Assembly: GCF_007565055.1 (NCBI RefSeq)
Contig: NC_044566.1
Coordinates: forward strand, 93,914,797-93,978,796
Direction of reading: 5' to 3'
From: Rhinopithecus roxellana
Taxonomy: Eukaryota; Chordata; Mammalia; Primates; Cercopithecidae
Length of the DNA stretch: 64,000 nucleotides
Below, piece after piece: positions 32,743 through 44,678 of the stretch (position 1 is the first letter of the stretch; each line of letters opens with the position of its first letter). Position numbers and translations under genes: made by a program. The notes under the pieces are model-generated. The model ran no database searches. It was not told the origin of the DNA and saw nothing but the letters and a program-made list of their open reading frames with translations.

Positions 32743-33032
32743 GTACTTAAATGGAGGCCATCCTGTGAATGATGAAAGCAAGAGTGTCTGCCCTGTTGAC
32801 CTATAGTGTGACAGGTGACATAAAATCAGTTCTCTATTGTGATGCTGTGGGGAAGACTCCCTAACCCCTCATTTTCTGAGCTATGTGGGCTCATGTCCTC
32901 AGCCTCATCAGGAAAGCAGCAACAATCTCCTTCCTTCCCTTCTTCTCCAGCTTATTGGAATTCATGGAGACCAGTAGGCTCTCCCCAAGATGCCTGTAAG
33001 GGACCAGAATTATTCTTCTTCTTGTGGGGGTC
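32743..33032. other. Low-repeat spacer
   Basis: No repeat or exon recognised. The 83-codon frame at 32839-33090 runs into the LTR. Confidence 0.45.
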
Positions 33033-33712
33033 TGTGATGGCTAATTTTATGTCAGCTTGGCTTGGCCACAGTACCCAAATACTTGGTTAAATGCCAGTCT
33101 AGATGTGATACTCATGCATTTTTTAGATGACATTAGCATTTAAATCAGTAGACTCTAAGTAAAGCAGGTTACCCACCATAATCTGGGTGGGCTTCATCTA
33201 ATCAGTGAAAGGCCTTAAGAAAAACATTGAGGGGGCCAGACACCGTGGCTCATGCCTGTAATCCCAGCACTTTGGGAGGCCGAGGTGGGCAGATCACGAG
33301 GTCAGGAGATCGAGACCATCCTGGCTAACACGGTGAAACCCCGTCTCTACCAAAAAACACAAAAAATTAGCCGGGCGAGGTGGCGGGCGCCTGTAGTCCC
33401 AGCTACTCGGGAGGCTGAGGCAGGAGAATGGCGTGAACCCGGGAGGCGGAGCTTGCAGTGAGCTGAGATCTCACCACTGAGCTCCAGCCTGGGCGACAGA
33501 GCGAGACTCTGTCCCAAAAAAAAAAAAAGAAAAGAAAAACATTGAGGGAATTCTGTCTCCAGGCTGTCTTCAGACCAGAGTGGCAACACCGGGTCTTCCC
33601 TGGGTCTTCAGCCTGCCCTGCATATTTCAGACTTGCCACTCCTCCACAACTGCATGAGCCAATTCCTTAGTGAACCATTGGTTCTGTTTCTCTGGAGAAC
33701 GCTGACTAATAT
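33033..33712 (+). mobile_element. MaLR-type LTR, split by an AluY
   Basis: 'tgtgatggctaattttatgt', 'atcagtagactctaagtaaa', 'gtgggcttcatctaatcagt', then after the AluY 'cttccctgggtcttcagcct' and 'ttctgtttctctggagaacg'. TG start clear; ends near 'ctgactaatatgg'. Confidence 0.7.
33234..33531 (+). mobile_element. AluY
   Basis: Full-length. Perfect 17-bp TSD 'aagaaaaacattgaggg' at 33217-33233 and 33532-33548. It has 'gggcgaggtggcgggcg' but not the other monkey-type bases, so it is an intermediate form. Confidence 0.96.
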
Positions 33713-34315
33713 GGGGTTCATGGATCTCCACAGACCAAACTCTCTCCAAGATGGCTTCTCTGATCATACCCCAGCGCTTTGCTGCTGGTCAGCAGCACCC
33801 CTCCGATCCAGCAGGGGGAAGGTCCAGGACGACTCTAATAGAATGGTGGCAGAGCTCAAGGCCCCCTTCTGTCCTCCAGGTTCTTCTGGAGTTGACAGGA
33901 GTTCAGAAGAAGCAGAACATCGGGATATTGAAGACACCTTTTCTCCAAAGTTTCTCTTAAGATTCTTTTTATTTGGAATTGACTTTAGTTTTTAGAGCAG
34001 TTTTAGGTTTACTTGAGACAAAGACACAGAGATTTCCCATATGCCCCCTGCCCCCTACACATGCATAGCCTTCCCCGTTTTTAACATTCCGCTACCAGAG
34101 TGGTATATTTGCTACAATTGATGAGCCTACATTGACACATCGTCATCGCCCAAAGCCCATAGTTGACATCAGGATTCACTCTCGGTGCTGTGCATCCTAT
34201 GGGTGTGGAAAAATGTGCAATGGCATGCATCCACCATTATTGTGTCACGCAGAGTAGTTTCACTGCCCCAGAAATCCTTTGTGCTCCCCTTCCTGTCTCA
34301 AACCTCTGGAAACTA

Positions 34316-34795
34316 GAATTGATTCTTGAACAACATGGGTTTGAACAGCATGGGCCCAGTTATATGCATTTTTTTTTTCAATAAAAGTTGCACTAAGTAT
34401 GCCTGCCTTCCCTTCCACCTCCTCTACCTTGCCACCTCTGCTACTCCTGAGACAGCAAGACAAGTCCTCCCCTTCCTCCTCCTCCTCAGCCCACTCAGTG
34501 TGAAGATGTCAAAGATGAAGTCCCTTATGATGTCCCACTTTCATTTAATGAATACTAAGTATGTTTTCTATTCCTTATGATTACCTTAGTAACATTTTCT
34601 TTTCTCTAGCTTTCTTTATTGTAATGCAGTATATAACACACAAAATATGTGTTAATTGACTATGTTATCAGTACGTCTTCTGGCCAACAGTAAGCTATCC
34701 GTAGTTAAGTTTGGGGGAGTCAAAAGTTATACATAGATTTTCTACTGCATGGAAGGTTGGCATCCCTAACCTTGTTGTTGTTCAAGGATCAACTG
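34316..34795 (-). mobile_element. Tigger2-type (TcMar-Tigger) DNA transposon
   Basis: Terminal inverted repeats 'gaattgattcttgaacaac' and 'gttgttcaaggatcaactg', flanked by TA at 34314-34315 and 34796-34797. Internal 'ttcaataaa' and 'cttatgattaccttagtaac' fit the nonautonomous Tigger2a form. No transposase. Confidence 0.88.
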
Positions 34796-35383
34796 TATTG
34801 ATCTTTTTTTGTATCCATTGTTTGTCATTTCCAAAATTTCATGTAGTTGGAATAGACAGTGTATAATCTTTTCAGATTTGTTTCTTTCACTTAGTAATAT
34901 GCATTTATGTTTCCTCCATGTCTTTTCATGGTTTCATAGCTCATTTCTTTTCAGCATTTAATAATATGCCATTGCCTGGATGTACCACAGTTTACTTATC
35001 CATTTACTTACTGAAGTACAGCTTGTTTGCTTGCACATTTTGTCATTATAAATAAAACTGCTATAAATATCCTTGTGCAGGTGTTTGTGTGAACGTAAGT
35101 TTCAACTCCTCTCAGTAAATATCAAATAGTGCAATTGCTGGATTGTATGGTAAAGATTATGTTTTGTTTTTTAAGAAACTGCCAAACTGCCTTCCAAAGT
35201 AGGTGTACTATTTTGCATTCCCACCAGCAATGCCGCAGTGCCTGAGAGATCCTGTTGCTCCACATCTTTGCCAGCATTTGGTGTTGTCAGTGTTCTGGAT
35301 TAAGGCTAACCTAATAGGTGTGCAGTGGTATCTCAGTGTTTTTTCAATTTGCATTTCCCTGATGAAGCGTGTTGTGGAACAGC

Positions 35384-35704
35384 TTTTTTGTTTGTTTGTT
35401 TGTTTGAGATGGAGTCTCGCTCTGTCACCAGGCTGGAGTGCAGTGGCAGGATCTTGGCTCACTGCAACCTCCACCTCCCAGGTTCAAGTGATTCTTGTGT
35501 CTCAGCCTCCCAAGTAGCTGGGACTGCAGGGATGTGCCACCAAGCCCAGCTAATTTTTTTTTTTTTTTTTTTTTTTTTGGTATTTTTAGTAGAGATGGGG
35601 TTTCACCATGTTGACCAGGTTGGTCTTGAACTCATGACCTCAGGTGATCCGCCTGCCTCAACCTCCCAAGTGCTGAGATTACAGGTGTGAGCCACCACAG
35701 CTGG
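35384..35704 (-). mobile_element. AluS with expanded middle T-run
   Basis: Reverse Alu; (GTTT)n tail. The linker between arms has grown to about 22 T's at 35557-35578. TSD-like 'tggaacagctt' / 'gggaacatctt'. Confidence 0.92.
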
Positions 35705-36686
35705 TGGGAACATCTTGACATATGCTTATTTATCATCTGTATATGTTCTGTGGTGAGATGTGTGTTAAGGTCTTTGCTCCATTGTTTATTCATGTTGTTT
35801 TCTTACAGTTGAGTTTTAAGAGTTCTTTGTATATTTTTGATCACAGTCCTTTATCAGAGATGTCTTTTGCAAACATTTTCTCCCAGTCTCTGGCTTATCT
35901 TTTCATTCTCTTGACAATGTTTCACACAGAGCAGAAATTTTTAATTTTAGTAAAGTCCAGCTTATCAATTCTTTCTTTCATGAACTGTGTCTTTAGTGTT
36001 GTATCTAAAAAGCCATCACAAACATCACAAACCCAAGGTCACCTAGGTTTTCTCCTATGTTACATTCTAAGTTTTATATATTCTAGGATTTTGCTTTACA
36101 TTAAGGTCTGTGGTCCATTTTGAGTTCATTGTTGTGAAAGGTCTAAGGTCTGTGTCTAGATTCATTTTTCGGCATGTGGATGTCCAGTCATTCCAGCACC
36201 TTTTGTTAAAAAAGACTCTTTCCTCCATTGTATTGCCTTCGATTTTTTTTCAAAGATCAGTTGACTAATTTTATGTGGGTCTATTTCTGGGCTCTCTATT
36301 CTGTCCTAGGAATTTATTTGTCTATTATTTGGTCAATACCACGCTGTCTTGGTTACTGGAGCTTTATAGTAAGTCTTGTCAGGTGGTATCAGTCCTCCAA
36401 CTTTGTTCCTCTCCTTCAATATTTTGTTAGCTATTCTGGGTCTTTTGCCTCTCCAAATAAACTTTAGAACCAATTTATCAATAGCCATAAGAGAATTTGC
36501 TGGGATTTTGAAACTATTGCATTGAATCTATAGATCAAATTGGGAAGGACTTGACATCTTGACAATATTGAGTCTTCCTATCCATGAGACTGGAATATCT
36601 CTCTACTTCTTTAAATCTTCTTTGATTTATTTCATTAGTTTTGTAGTTTTCTTCATATAGATTTTGTACTTTTATTTATTTATTTT

Positions 36687-37284
36687 TTAAGACGGAGTTT
36701 TTCTCTTGTTGCCCAGGCTAGAGTGCAGCGGCATGATCTTGGCTCACTGCAACCTCTGCCGCCTGGGTTCAAGTGATTCTTCCCTCTCAGCCTCCAGAGT
36801 AGCTGGGATTATAGGTGTCCGCCACCATGCCTGGCTATTTTTTGTTTTTGTTTGTTTTTTGTTTTTTGAGATGGAGTCTCACTCTGTCACCCAGGCTGGA
36901 GTGCAGTGGCGCGATCTCGGCTCACTCCAACCTCTGCCTCCTGGGTTCAAGCGATTTTCCTGCCTCAGTCTCCTGAGTAGCTGGGATTACAGGCAACAAA
37001 CCACCATGCCTGGCTAATTTTTGTATTTTTAGTAAAGACAGGGTTTCACCATGTTGGTCAGGCTGGTCTCGAACTCCCGACCTCGTGATCCACCCACCTT
37101 GGCCTCCCAAAGTTCTGGGATTACAGGCATGAGGCACCATGCCTGGCCCATATTTTTGTATTTTTAGTAAAGATGGGGTTTCACCCTATTGACAAGACTG
37201 GTCTCAAACTCCTGACCTCAGGTGATCCACCTGCCTAGGCCTCCCAAAGTGCTGGGATTACAGGCATGAGCCACCACACCTGGT
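36687..37284 (-). mobile_element. AluS split by another Alu
   Basis: Outer Alu parts at 36687-36840 (to 'ccatgcctggctattttttg') and 37151-37284 (from 'tatttttgtatttttagtaa'). Joined, they make one complete reverse Alu. Confidence 0.9.
36845..37150 (-). mobile_element. AluS nested in an Alu
   Basis: Complete reverse Alu inserted in the T-rich linker of the outer copy, same orientation. Ends 'gaggcaccatgcctggcc'. Confidence 0.92.
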
Positions 37285-37340
37285 CCATATTTTGTTATAT
37301 TTATACTTGAGTATTTAATTTATTGGTGCTAATATAAATG

Positions 37341-38089
37341 GTATTATGTTTTTAAGTTTCTCAGGATTCTTTCTGAGTTCAGTTTTATAATCCAGAGTTT
37401 TCCTCTCTTTACAGAATTTTATCATGCTCTCCTTTGATAACTTTGCATCTTATATCTTCACCCAATGAAATGACGAAAACGTGAAATAAGTATGAGCCAT
37501 GGATACATCCCAGAAACTATTTCTTTAGTTTAGGATACAACGAATTTTCTATCTTAGTCTCTCATTTTTCTAAGATCCTATTTTTAAAAATAGGAAATTA
37601 AATTTACTTTTGTTCCAATTTTGCTTTAGGAAACTTGGTGTCCCTTTCGTCATAGGTCTCAATTTTAAACAGAGGGGTCCCTCCCTCTCTTTACGTCTTA
37701 GAAATGAATGTTCTTCTTCAGGGTTACTCATAGTGTGACCTGCCAGATCTCCTGCCCCTGGACCTGCCCAGCCACCTCCTAATGGACTAATATGCACCCC
37801 ACTACCAGCTCAGCAATTTAAACTTCCCATGCTTAGCTTTGGGGCCAGTTCAGGCTTTAGCTGCAGGGACATTTAAAAGCTTAGTTCAGTAGATGAAGTG
37901 AATCCTCAGCAAATCTGTTGTGTTGCTGTTTTTTTCTTGAACCACGGTTCTAGTTCTAGTTCTAGTGACTGAGTTCCTCACTGCCACTAAGTATACAGTT
38001 CCAAAATCTTCCAGACTTACTTCTGGAGCCTGACAAGTGACTGTTCCTTTAGCCAGTACTGGGGCTTCCAGACATCATTGCTTCTGTTT
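37341..38089. other. Low-repeat sequence, no gene seen
   Basis: A short 'ggttctagttctagttctag' triplication lies at about 37945. No exon recognised. Confidence 0.5.
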
Positions 38090-38435
38090 TTTTGTTTGTT
38101 TCAGTTTTTTAAAAATTTCAATGGTTTTGGGGGTACAGGTGGTTTTTGGTTACATGGATGAGTTCTTTAGGGGTGAATTCTAAGATTTTAATGTACCATC
38201 ACCTGAGCAGTCTTTTATCCCTCACCTTGCTGCCAACTTCCTTGCGTCCCCGAAGTCCATTGCATCACTCTATATGATTTTGCATCCTCATAGCTTACCC
38301 CCTCTTTTGAGTGAGAACATACGATATTTGGTTTTCCATTCCTGAGTCACTTCACTTAGAATAATGGCCTCCAACACCATCCAGGTTGCTGCATAAGACA
38401 TTTCATTCCTTTTCATGACTGAGTAGTATTCCATG

Positions 38436-38464
38436 GTGTGTGTGTATATATATATATACACACC
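38436..38464. repeat. (TG)n(TA)n(CA)n self-complementary microsatellite
   Basis: 'gtgtgtgtatatatatata' followed by 'tacacacc' forms a near-perfect palindrome. It sits in the L1 where 'ccatggtgtatatgtgccac' is normally found. Confidence 0.85.
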
Positions 38465-38672
38465 ACATTTTCTTTTTCTTACTTGTTGGTGGGCACTTAG
38501 GTTGGTTCCATATATTTGCAACTGGAAATCGTGTGGCTATGAACATGTGTGTGCATGTGTCTTTTTCATATAATGACTTATTTCCCTTTGGGTAGATTCC
38601 TGGTAGTGGGATTGCTGGATCAAATGGTAGTTCTACTTTTAGTTCTTTAATGGTAGATCTACTTTTAGTTTT

Positions 38673-38974
38673 TCTTTTTTGTTGTCTTTTGTTTTGAGAC
38701 AGAATCTCACTCTGTCACCAGGCTGGAGTGCGGTGGTGCAATCTTGGCTCACTGCAAGTTCCACCTCTCAGGTTCAAGCGATTCTCCTGCCTCAACCTCC
38801 TGAGTAGCTGGGACTACAGGCATGCGCCACCATGCCCAGTTAATTTTTGTATTTTTAGTAGAGACAGGGTTTCACCATGTTGGCCAGGATGGTCTCGATC
38901 TCTTGACTTTGTGATCTGCCCACCTTGGCCTCCCAAAGTGCTGAGATTACAGGTGTGAGCCACCGCACCCGGCC
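38673..38974 (-). mobile_element. AluS
   Basis: Reverse Alu. TSD 'acttttagttttt' on both sides (about 38660-38672 and 38976-38988). Confidence 0.94.
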
Positions 38975-38990
38975 AACTTTTAGTTTTTAG

Positions 38991-39834
38991 TGCTTGTCTG
39001 TTTGGATCATCACGTGTTACTTGCTCCCTGCCGCCAGGCCTCAGTCTGCACTACGCCCACGTACTACTTATTTTCTAGACTTCCAAAGTACTGGGCACCA
39101 CCCAGTCCTCTGCCAGGCATGGTCCTCTCTGCAGATGATCCGCTGCCTGTGTGGGGGTCTCTTCCCTCCAAGCAACCATTTTCACCCACAAGCATGTCTA
39201 GACTCCAGGTGCAGACCCCTCCCTGACTGTCCTGTTCCATCAACTCCGGTTCTGCTAAAAAGGATGTGAACTTTACAGACTTCCCAGCAAGGCAGCTCCT
39301 TGGAGGTGGAGACCTCATTGGGCACGTGCTCAACTATATCAAAATCTGATTTTGCTCAACTATATTAAACACTCAGTTGTTAGGACAAAAAAAAAACCCT
39401 GCTTTTCACATTCTCATTTTACCTCTACGACGTATAATTTCATCAAACTCCCCTTCACAAATGGACTTTACATAGCTCATTAACTACAGTGTTTTATTCT
39501 CTTATGAAAATATGTCAGAAAGATTTGAGAGTCTGGGACTGTGATTAAGCCCCCATCAGCCTTAGCATATGAGGAGGGGGGATCAGGAACGTTTTCTTCC
39601 AGCTCTCTTCAGAGAGCAGCCAGTTTTCAGGGCTTTTTTTTTTTTAGTTTTGGTGACTCGTTTCCTCACTTGAAACGCAGAAACATAAATGCAGTGTCAA
39701 GCAACCAGGAAGAAGTGTTATGAGAGTTCTGGTCACGGAGTCATCACAATTGTATTTGGTATATGATTTGACCATATTTATTTGTAATATAGTACTCTAG
39801 GGTTTGAATATCTTATTTTTGGCTCTGCTGTGAA
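38991..39834. other. Low-repeat sequence, no gene seen
   Basis: Contains a short direct repeat 'gctcaactatat' at about 39328 and 39354. No exon recognised. Confidence 0.5.
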
Positions 39835-40434
39835 CTATATAGAACGTGATGGAAAATCACTCCCTGCACAGCACCCTGGGCTGCAGTATCCATAAAAGGC
39901 GATATGCTGGCTCAAGAAATTGAAATTGAATGATTTCATAACCAACCTGTCAGCCTCGCTTCCTCCTTCACATCTGAAAGCACATTGGCACAGAGGGGAG
40001 AAAATTTTTTTTTTCGTATGTTTCCACCTCGCAGCTCCTTTTCTAGGTCTCCCAGTTGGAAAGACATTGAGTTCTATGTGGGAAGGTTGTTGCACCTGAA
40101 AGAATCCTTCATGGTCATAGAGTGTCGCCTCTCTCCCAAGGCGGAAATCCCATCTGCAATATTGACCAATGACCTGCCAAGGATGAATTAATTGAGTGCC
40201 GACTATGTGATAGCTAGGCACTGTGCTGAGCCTCAAACAATGGCAGACCCAGAGGTAAGAATTCAAGTGCCAGGAATTTGAGAGAGGGTCCCGAAAAACA
40301 CTGGAAATAGTGAACACGAGACAGAGAAGACAAGAAAGCCAATAAAGGATGCACATTATCAAGCAAATTACCACCATGGGCAGATAGAGCTCGATCCCAC
40401 TAGAGAATTCTGAAAACTGCGGCTCAGAATTCAT
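39835..40434 (-). other. 199-codon open frame outside known repeats, coding status doubtful
   Basis: Longest open frame outside recognised interspersed repeats. The predicted chain has a hydrophobic Cys/Leu/Ile-rich stretch at about residues 15-47 that could be one membrane segment, then a mixed region with no domain I recognise. It overlaps a MIR-like scrap at 40185-40245. One frame this long is expected by chance in 64 kb. No splice, promoter or codon-use support was seen. Confidence 0.12.
40185..40245 (+). mobile_element. MIR fragment
   Basis: 'ttaattgagtgccgactatg' and 'ctaggcactgtgctgag' match the 5' core of MIR. The rest is not recognisable. Confidence 0.55.
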
Positions 40435-41923
40435 CCAACCAGGGGGCCAGGGATCTGGGGTGTTAATCTACCAATTCCCCATCTGTCATGGGTTCAGGCT
40501 GCTTTCAGGGGAATGAACTTTCCAGCATGACTGGCTTCTCCATGCATGGGCACAGTGTGTTTTCAAGGTCAGAAAAAAAAAAAACCCTTTGAGTGGAGAT
40601 TTTTGGGGGTCAGCTATAAGTAGAAGTGAATGCCAGTGGGTTGGGGGGCCACTGATAGCATCTGCGACGCTCAGGAAGACAGAGAATTAAGCTCTCCTCC
40701 CTACTTTTGATCTGAAGGAGGAAACGGGGACATTTGCTCCTTGAATCCAGTGGAATCCAGCTGAGGAGGGTACAGGGGAAAGGGGAAAGCCCTGGAGCAA
40801 TGGAGGCAATGAGTTTGAACAAACATGTTCAAAACCTGGCTTAACTCAGCGTGCAGATGAGCAGGGAGAAGAACGACTGTAGATGACATCAGGCCATGAT
40901 TAGTCATCAGTTGCCACATGAGGTTTCAGGAATGACATGGAAATACCAGCCTTCCACAGTTGTCTGGCTCTCCCCAGGGAAATGGGAAACCTTGGGCCAA
41001 TGGTTGGAAGGAAGCAGGTGATCTGGGCAGAGCTGCCAGTTTCTCCTCCTTCCCTGGGGAGAACTAGTTGAAATGAGTATAGGGAGCCTGGCAGCAGGGC
41101 CAGCAAGGCAGGCTAACGGCAGAGGTGTGGCAGTGCAAAGACTTCATGGCCATGCTTTCAGCAGACCTGGCACTGTTCAGTGCCTGTCACCCAGGCCAGC
41201 TTAAGGCCACTTGCTTGTGGGGAGGGGGAGCTCATGCCCCACTGGCTGTAGGTTGTTTGGGTTATGAAACTACGCAGGGCTAAGCCTGGAAAAAGTCAGA
41301 AATCATTAGTGGGGTCTGTGCCGTGCTAGGGCAGGTGGAAGGGACCTTCCACAGTAAGGCAGTTTGGAGCCAGTGCTTCAACTGGTTGGGATGTTCTTCT
41401 TTGGGCGGACTGAAGTCTACCTCCCTTGAACTTTCCCTTGGTTCTACTGCTGCCCTTTGGAATGCCCTGATGAGTCCCAGGAAAGTTTTGACAATACTAG
41501 CACCTGGCCCATGCTGCTGATAAAGAGTCCCTTTTGAACAGGTGTTTGTGGTTTGTGATGATGTAACTAATGTCTTTGTTTCCCTGGTTTCAAGCTAGAC
41601 TTCTAGTCCATATATTTCCAGAAAAACAACTCTGCCGTGGATACACGTAAGGTATGTAGTGTGTTCCTGCCGAGCTCCTCATCCTTGCCCTTTGACTTCC
41701 CATCTCAGGTTCACAATGCCAGGCACTGGTTCCAGCAGAAATGCCTTTCTTCTTTTCCTTGGCTCTGCCATTCCATACCCACCACGAGGCTTTCCCTGTG
41801 TTGTGGTGTCCACCCTTTTAAAAGGATTTTAAATGGACTCAACATTTATTTGGGTTCTCTCTCATTGAAAAACCCATATTTTACCACACTGTGAACCTGT
41901 CATATTGATAAAGAAGAGCTTTC
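40435..41923. other. Low-repeat sequence, no gene seen
   Basis: About 1.5 kb with no young repeat. A-run at 40572-40584. Small frames carry no recognisable domain. Confidence 0.5.
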
Positions 41924-41924
41924 A

Positions 41925-42220
41925 GCTGGTCATGGTGACTCACCCCCCCCTATAATCTCAGAACTTTGGGAGGTGGAGGCAGGAGGATTGCTTGAGGCCA
42001 GGAGTTCGAGACCAGCCTGGGAAACATGGCAAAACCCTATCTCTACAAAATTAAAATTAAAATAGCATGTGCTTGTAGTTCCAGCTACTTGGGAGGCTGA
42101 GGCAGGAGGATCGCTTGAGTACAGAAGGTAGAGGCTACAGTGGGCTATGATCACACCACTGCACTCCAGCCTGGGTGAGAGGGCCAGACCCTGTTGAAGA
42201 AGAAGAAAGAGGAGGAGGAG
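41925..42220 (+). mobile_element. AluJ with GAA/GGA tail
   Basis: J-type body. The tail is replaced by 'gaagaagaagaaagagg' and GGA units (42196-42220). TSD-like 'agctttca' / 'gactttca'. Confidence 0.88.
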
Positions 42221-42222
42221 GA

Positions 42223-43890
42223 CTTTCATTCATTTCATGTTAACTGAAACTTAAAGCATAGGAAATGTTTAGACTGAAATGCTCTGCATTATAGGTGACA
42301 AAGCACAATAACAAAACTCAAAGCTGGCATTCTACCCAAAATCAAAAGGAAAACAACCTTTTGTTTGTTTAGCCAAAACAGCATCTTTAAGAATGAATAA
42401 CATGATGCTCACATATTGGCAAGTCTGCCCCCTTGTACTTGGGCGAATTTGTATAAATGATACTCTTACATTCCAATCAGGATTTGGAACACTGCTTTTT
42501 CTCAGATGGAAACAAGCCTTTTGTTGTTCACTCTGCTCTGAAGCACCACCCCAATGTTAAAGCACAACCACCGAGTGGAGATAATCAGATGAACCTAGAA
42601 GTTCCAGCAGGGAACTGAAAAGTTTGACTGAAAGACCTTGTGCCTTGAAAGTGAAGCATTTTCTATCTCATTTTAGTTTCATGTATATGAGGTCCTGAGA
42701 AATTAAAAATCACGTGTTCTTGTTATAGCTGGCACCCACACCAAAGGGAAAGAAACAGCAAGCCACACCCAAAAGAAAAGAACAAGAATGAGAATTCCAC
42801 AAAAAAGAAACTCAAAGAGAAGAATAAGATTCTTTTTCTTGCCTATAATAGAGTTAGAATGGGGCTTTCCCAGCATGGAGGATAATAGCCCTTTCTTTTT
42901 TACATGTGGTTGTCCCCAGCCCTCATTCATTTCACTAGTGTTCTAATAATGTAAGATTTTTCAGTGATGAATTTTTAATCATAACTTTCATTAATATCGT
43001 TTAAAAACTTACATCTGGATAATTTACACACACATTCTCCAAGATAAATAGACATAGATATCTGCTTCAATAAAACACTTATTTTCCTTAGTATTGTGGC
43101 CCCCGAATCTGATATGTGTATTTAATGTGAACATATTTCTTTTCTAAATGATTAGTCATCTTTTCCCATTTTCGTCGGGAACTCCGTTGCATTAATTTCT
43201 ATCCTACTAAAAAGGAAACCACTTTTAAAGTTAGGTGAAGGGTATTTTTTCCCATTCTTTTAATACTTCTTACTAACTGACATAAAAGTAGGTTATGTCC
43301 TACTTCTACAAGAGGGCCCGTGCAAGACGAGGAAGATATGAAAGGGAGTTTTCATTTAAAAAAAAATTATTATTCTCTATTTTCTGAAGTCATCTATATA
43401 CACAATTTTGTTTCCTTTAGAGTAGAGAAATGTGAATTTATGATGAAACCTAAAGCCTAGAGGAAAGGTAATGACAAATTAAAAGGAAAAACAAGCTATT
43501 CAAAAAAATAAACAGAGCAAATGATGGTAGATTTAGAAGTGAGGTCGAAAGAGGAGAATATGAAACATCTCTTGATAATAGTCTTTTAATTTCCAAATTA
43601 AGGTCTACATTTTTCAAACGTGCTTTCTGAATTTTCATTGATAGGTTGAAGGGAAAAGGACTAGAAATATCAGCAAATCATTCTTGTGTCATAATTTTTC
43701 TCTTTTTAAGGCAAGATTTTTCTTCCACCTTCACAACACTGCCAAATACATCTTATTTAGATTTTCTAAAGCAGGAGTGTAGACTGATGTTTGCGTGACT
43801 GAAGCCTGGCATGGAATCATCATAGAGGTTACAAGAATGTTAACTGCATCTATTAACCCTAACTTCCTCTCAGGCATTACTTTCATTCTT
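42223..43890. other. Low-repeat AT-rich sequence, no gene seen
   Basis: 1.7 kb without recognisable interspersed repeats or exons; one of the cleaner blocks for a conservation check. Confidence 0.5.
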
Positions 43891-43897
43891 CTTCTTC

Positions 43898-43930
43898 TTT
43901 TTTTTTTTATTATACTTTATGTTCTAGGGT
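43898..43930 (-). mobile_element. 33-bp scrap of L1PA 3' end
   Basis: T-run then 'attatactttatgttctagg' is the reverse of the last bases of primate L1 plus poly-A. It directly abuts the Alu tail at 43931. Confidence 0.75.
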
Positions 43931-44236
43931 TTTTTGTTGTTGTTTTTGTTTGTTTGTTTGTTTTTGAGTCTCTGTTGCCCAAGCTGGAGTGCAGTGCGCC
44001 ATCTCGGCTCACTGCAAACCCCTCCTCCCCGGTTCAAGTGATTCTCCTGTCTCAGCCTCCCGAGTAGCTGGAATTATAGGCACCCACCACCATGCCCAGC
44101 TAATTTTTGCATTTTTAGTAGAGACGGGGGTTTCACTATGTTGGCCAGGCTGGTCTCAAACTTCTGACCTCAGGTGATCCGCCTGCCTTGGCCTCCCAAA
44201 GTGCTGGGATTACAGGGATGAGCCACCGCGGCCGGC
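43931..44236 (-). mobile_element. AluS joined to an L1 3' scrap
   Basis: Reverse Alu with a (GTTT)n tail. Flanks 'tactttcattctt' (43878-43890) and 'tactttcttaattctt' (44237 on) enclose Alu plus L1 scrap together. Confidence 0.9.
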
Positions 44237-44239
44237 TAC

Positions 44240-44370
44240 TTTCTTAATTCTTTCAAAAAATTCTATGAGGCACGTACTTTACAAATAAGAATGGTGAGCC
44301 TTAAACAATGCTAAAAGTGGAACTAGAGATGGAAGCAGAGGTCTGCCTGTCTCTAAAGCTAAAGTACCAA
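44240..44370 (+). mobile_element. MIR fragment
   Basis: 'ttctatgaggcacgtacttt', 'aagaatggtgagccttaaac' and 'gaggtctgcctgtctctaa' follow the MIR core to 3' part, diverged. Confidence 0.5.
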
Positions 44371-44678
44371 ATAACTCCCATGTTGAAGTCAACAAGCTGA
44401 TAGAGATAGAAGGATGGAGAAAAGGAAGAAATATGGTTTAAAATAAGGCTCTTTCTCCGAGGTGTGAGTGAATGGGCTTGGGAGTTAAAATTGGAAGTAG
44501 TTGTTAGGGTGGGAATCAAAGTAAAACTTGGGTTCGGATTTAATTTAAGGCAGCATTAGAATTAGGATTTTATTGAAGGTTTGGGGTAGGGAATTGCCTC
44601 TATATTTGCAATTAAAATAGAGGTTCATTCGGAGTGGAGTTTGTATTAAGTACTGGGGAGGTGTTGGAGCAAGGCAGT
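44371..44678. other. Low-repeat spacer
   Basis: No repeat or exon recognised. Its right end supplies the LTR target site. Confidence 0.5.

Larger units (their letters stand above)
33955..37340 (-). mobile_element. Antisense L1M, ORF2 C-terminal half and 3'UTR
   Basis: Reverse L1: 'tacagagtggtatatttgc'-type 3'UTR, 'catgtcttttcatggtttca', 'ggatgtaccacagtttactt', 'attcccaccagcaatgccgc', 'tttgcatttccctgatgaag', 'cccagtctctggcttatctt' and 'gctgtcttggttactggagc'. ORF2 reads right to left and is badly broken. It hosts a Tigger2-type element and three Alus. Confidence 0.88.
38090..38990 (-). mobile_element. Antisense L1 3' end
   Basis: 'tttcaatggttttgggggta', 'ggtggtttttggttacatgg', 'gagtgagaacatacgatatt', 'gagtagtattccatggtgtg' and 'gggattgctggatcaaatgg': the reverse of a primate L1 3'UTR and ORF2 end (L1MA/PB age). 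Cut off within ORF2, with an AluS at its right. Confidence 0.88.

Noticed and set aside
35722..36123. 133-codon + strand frame, hydrophobic
   Set aside because: It is the antisense of L1 ORF2, a well-known source of spurious hydrophobic frames.
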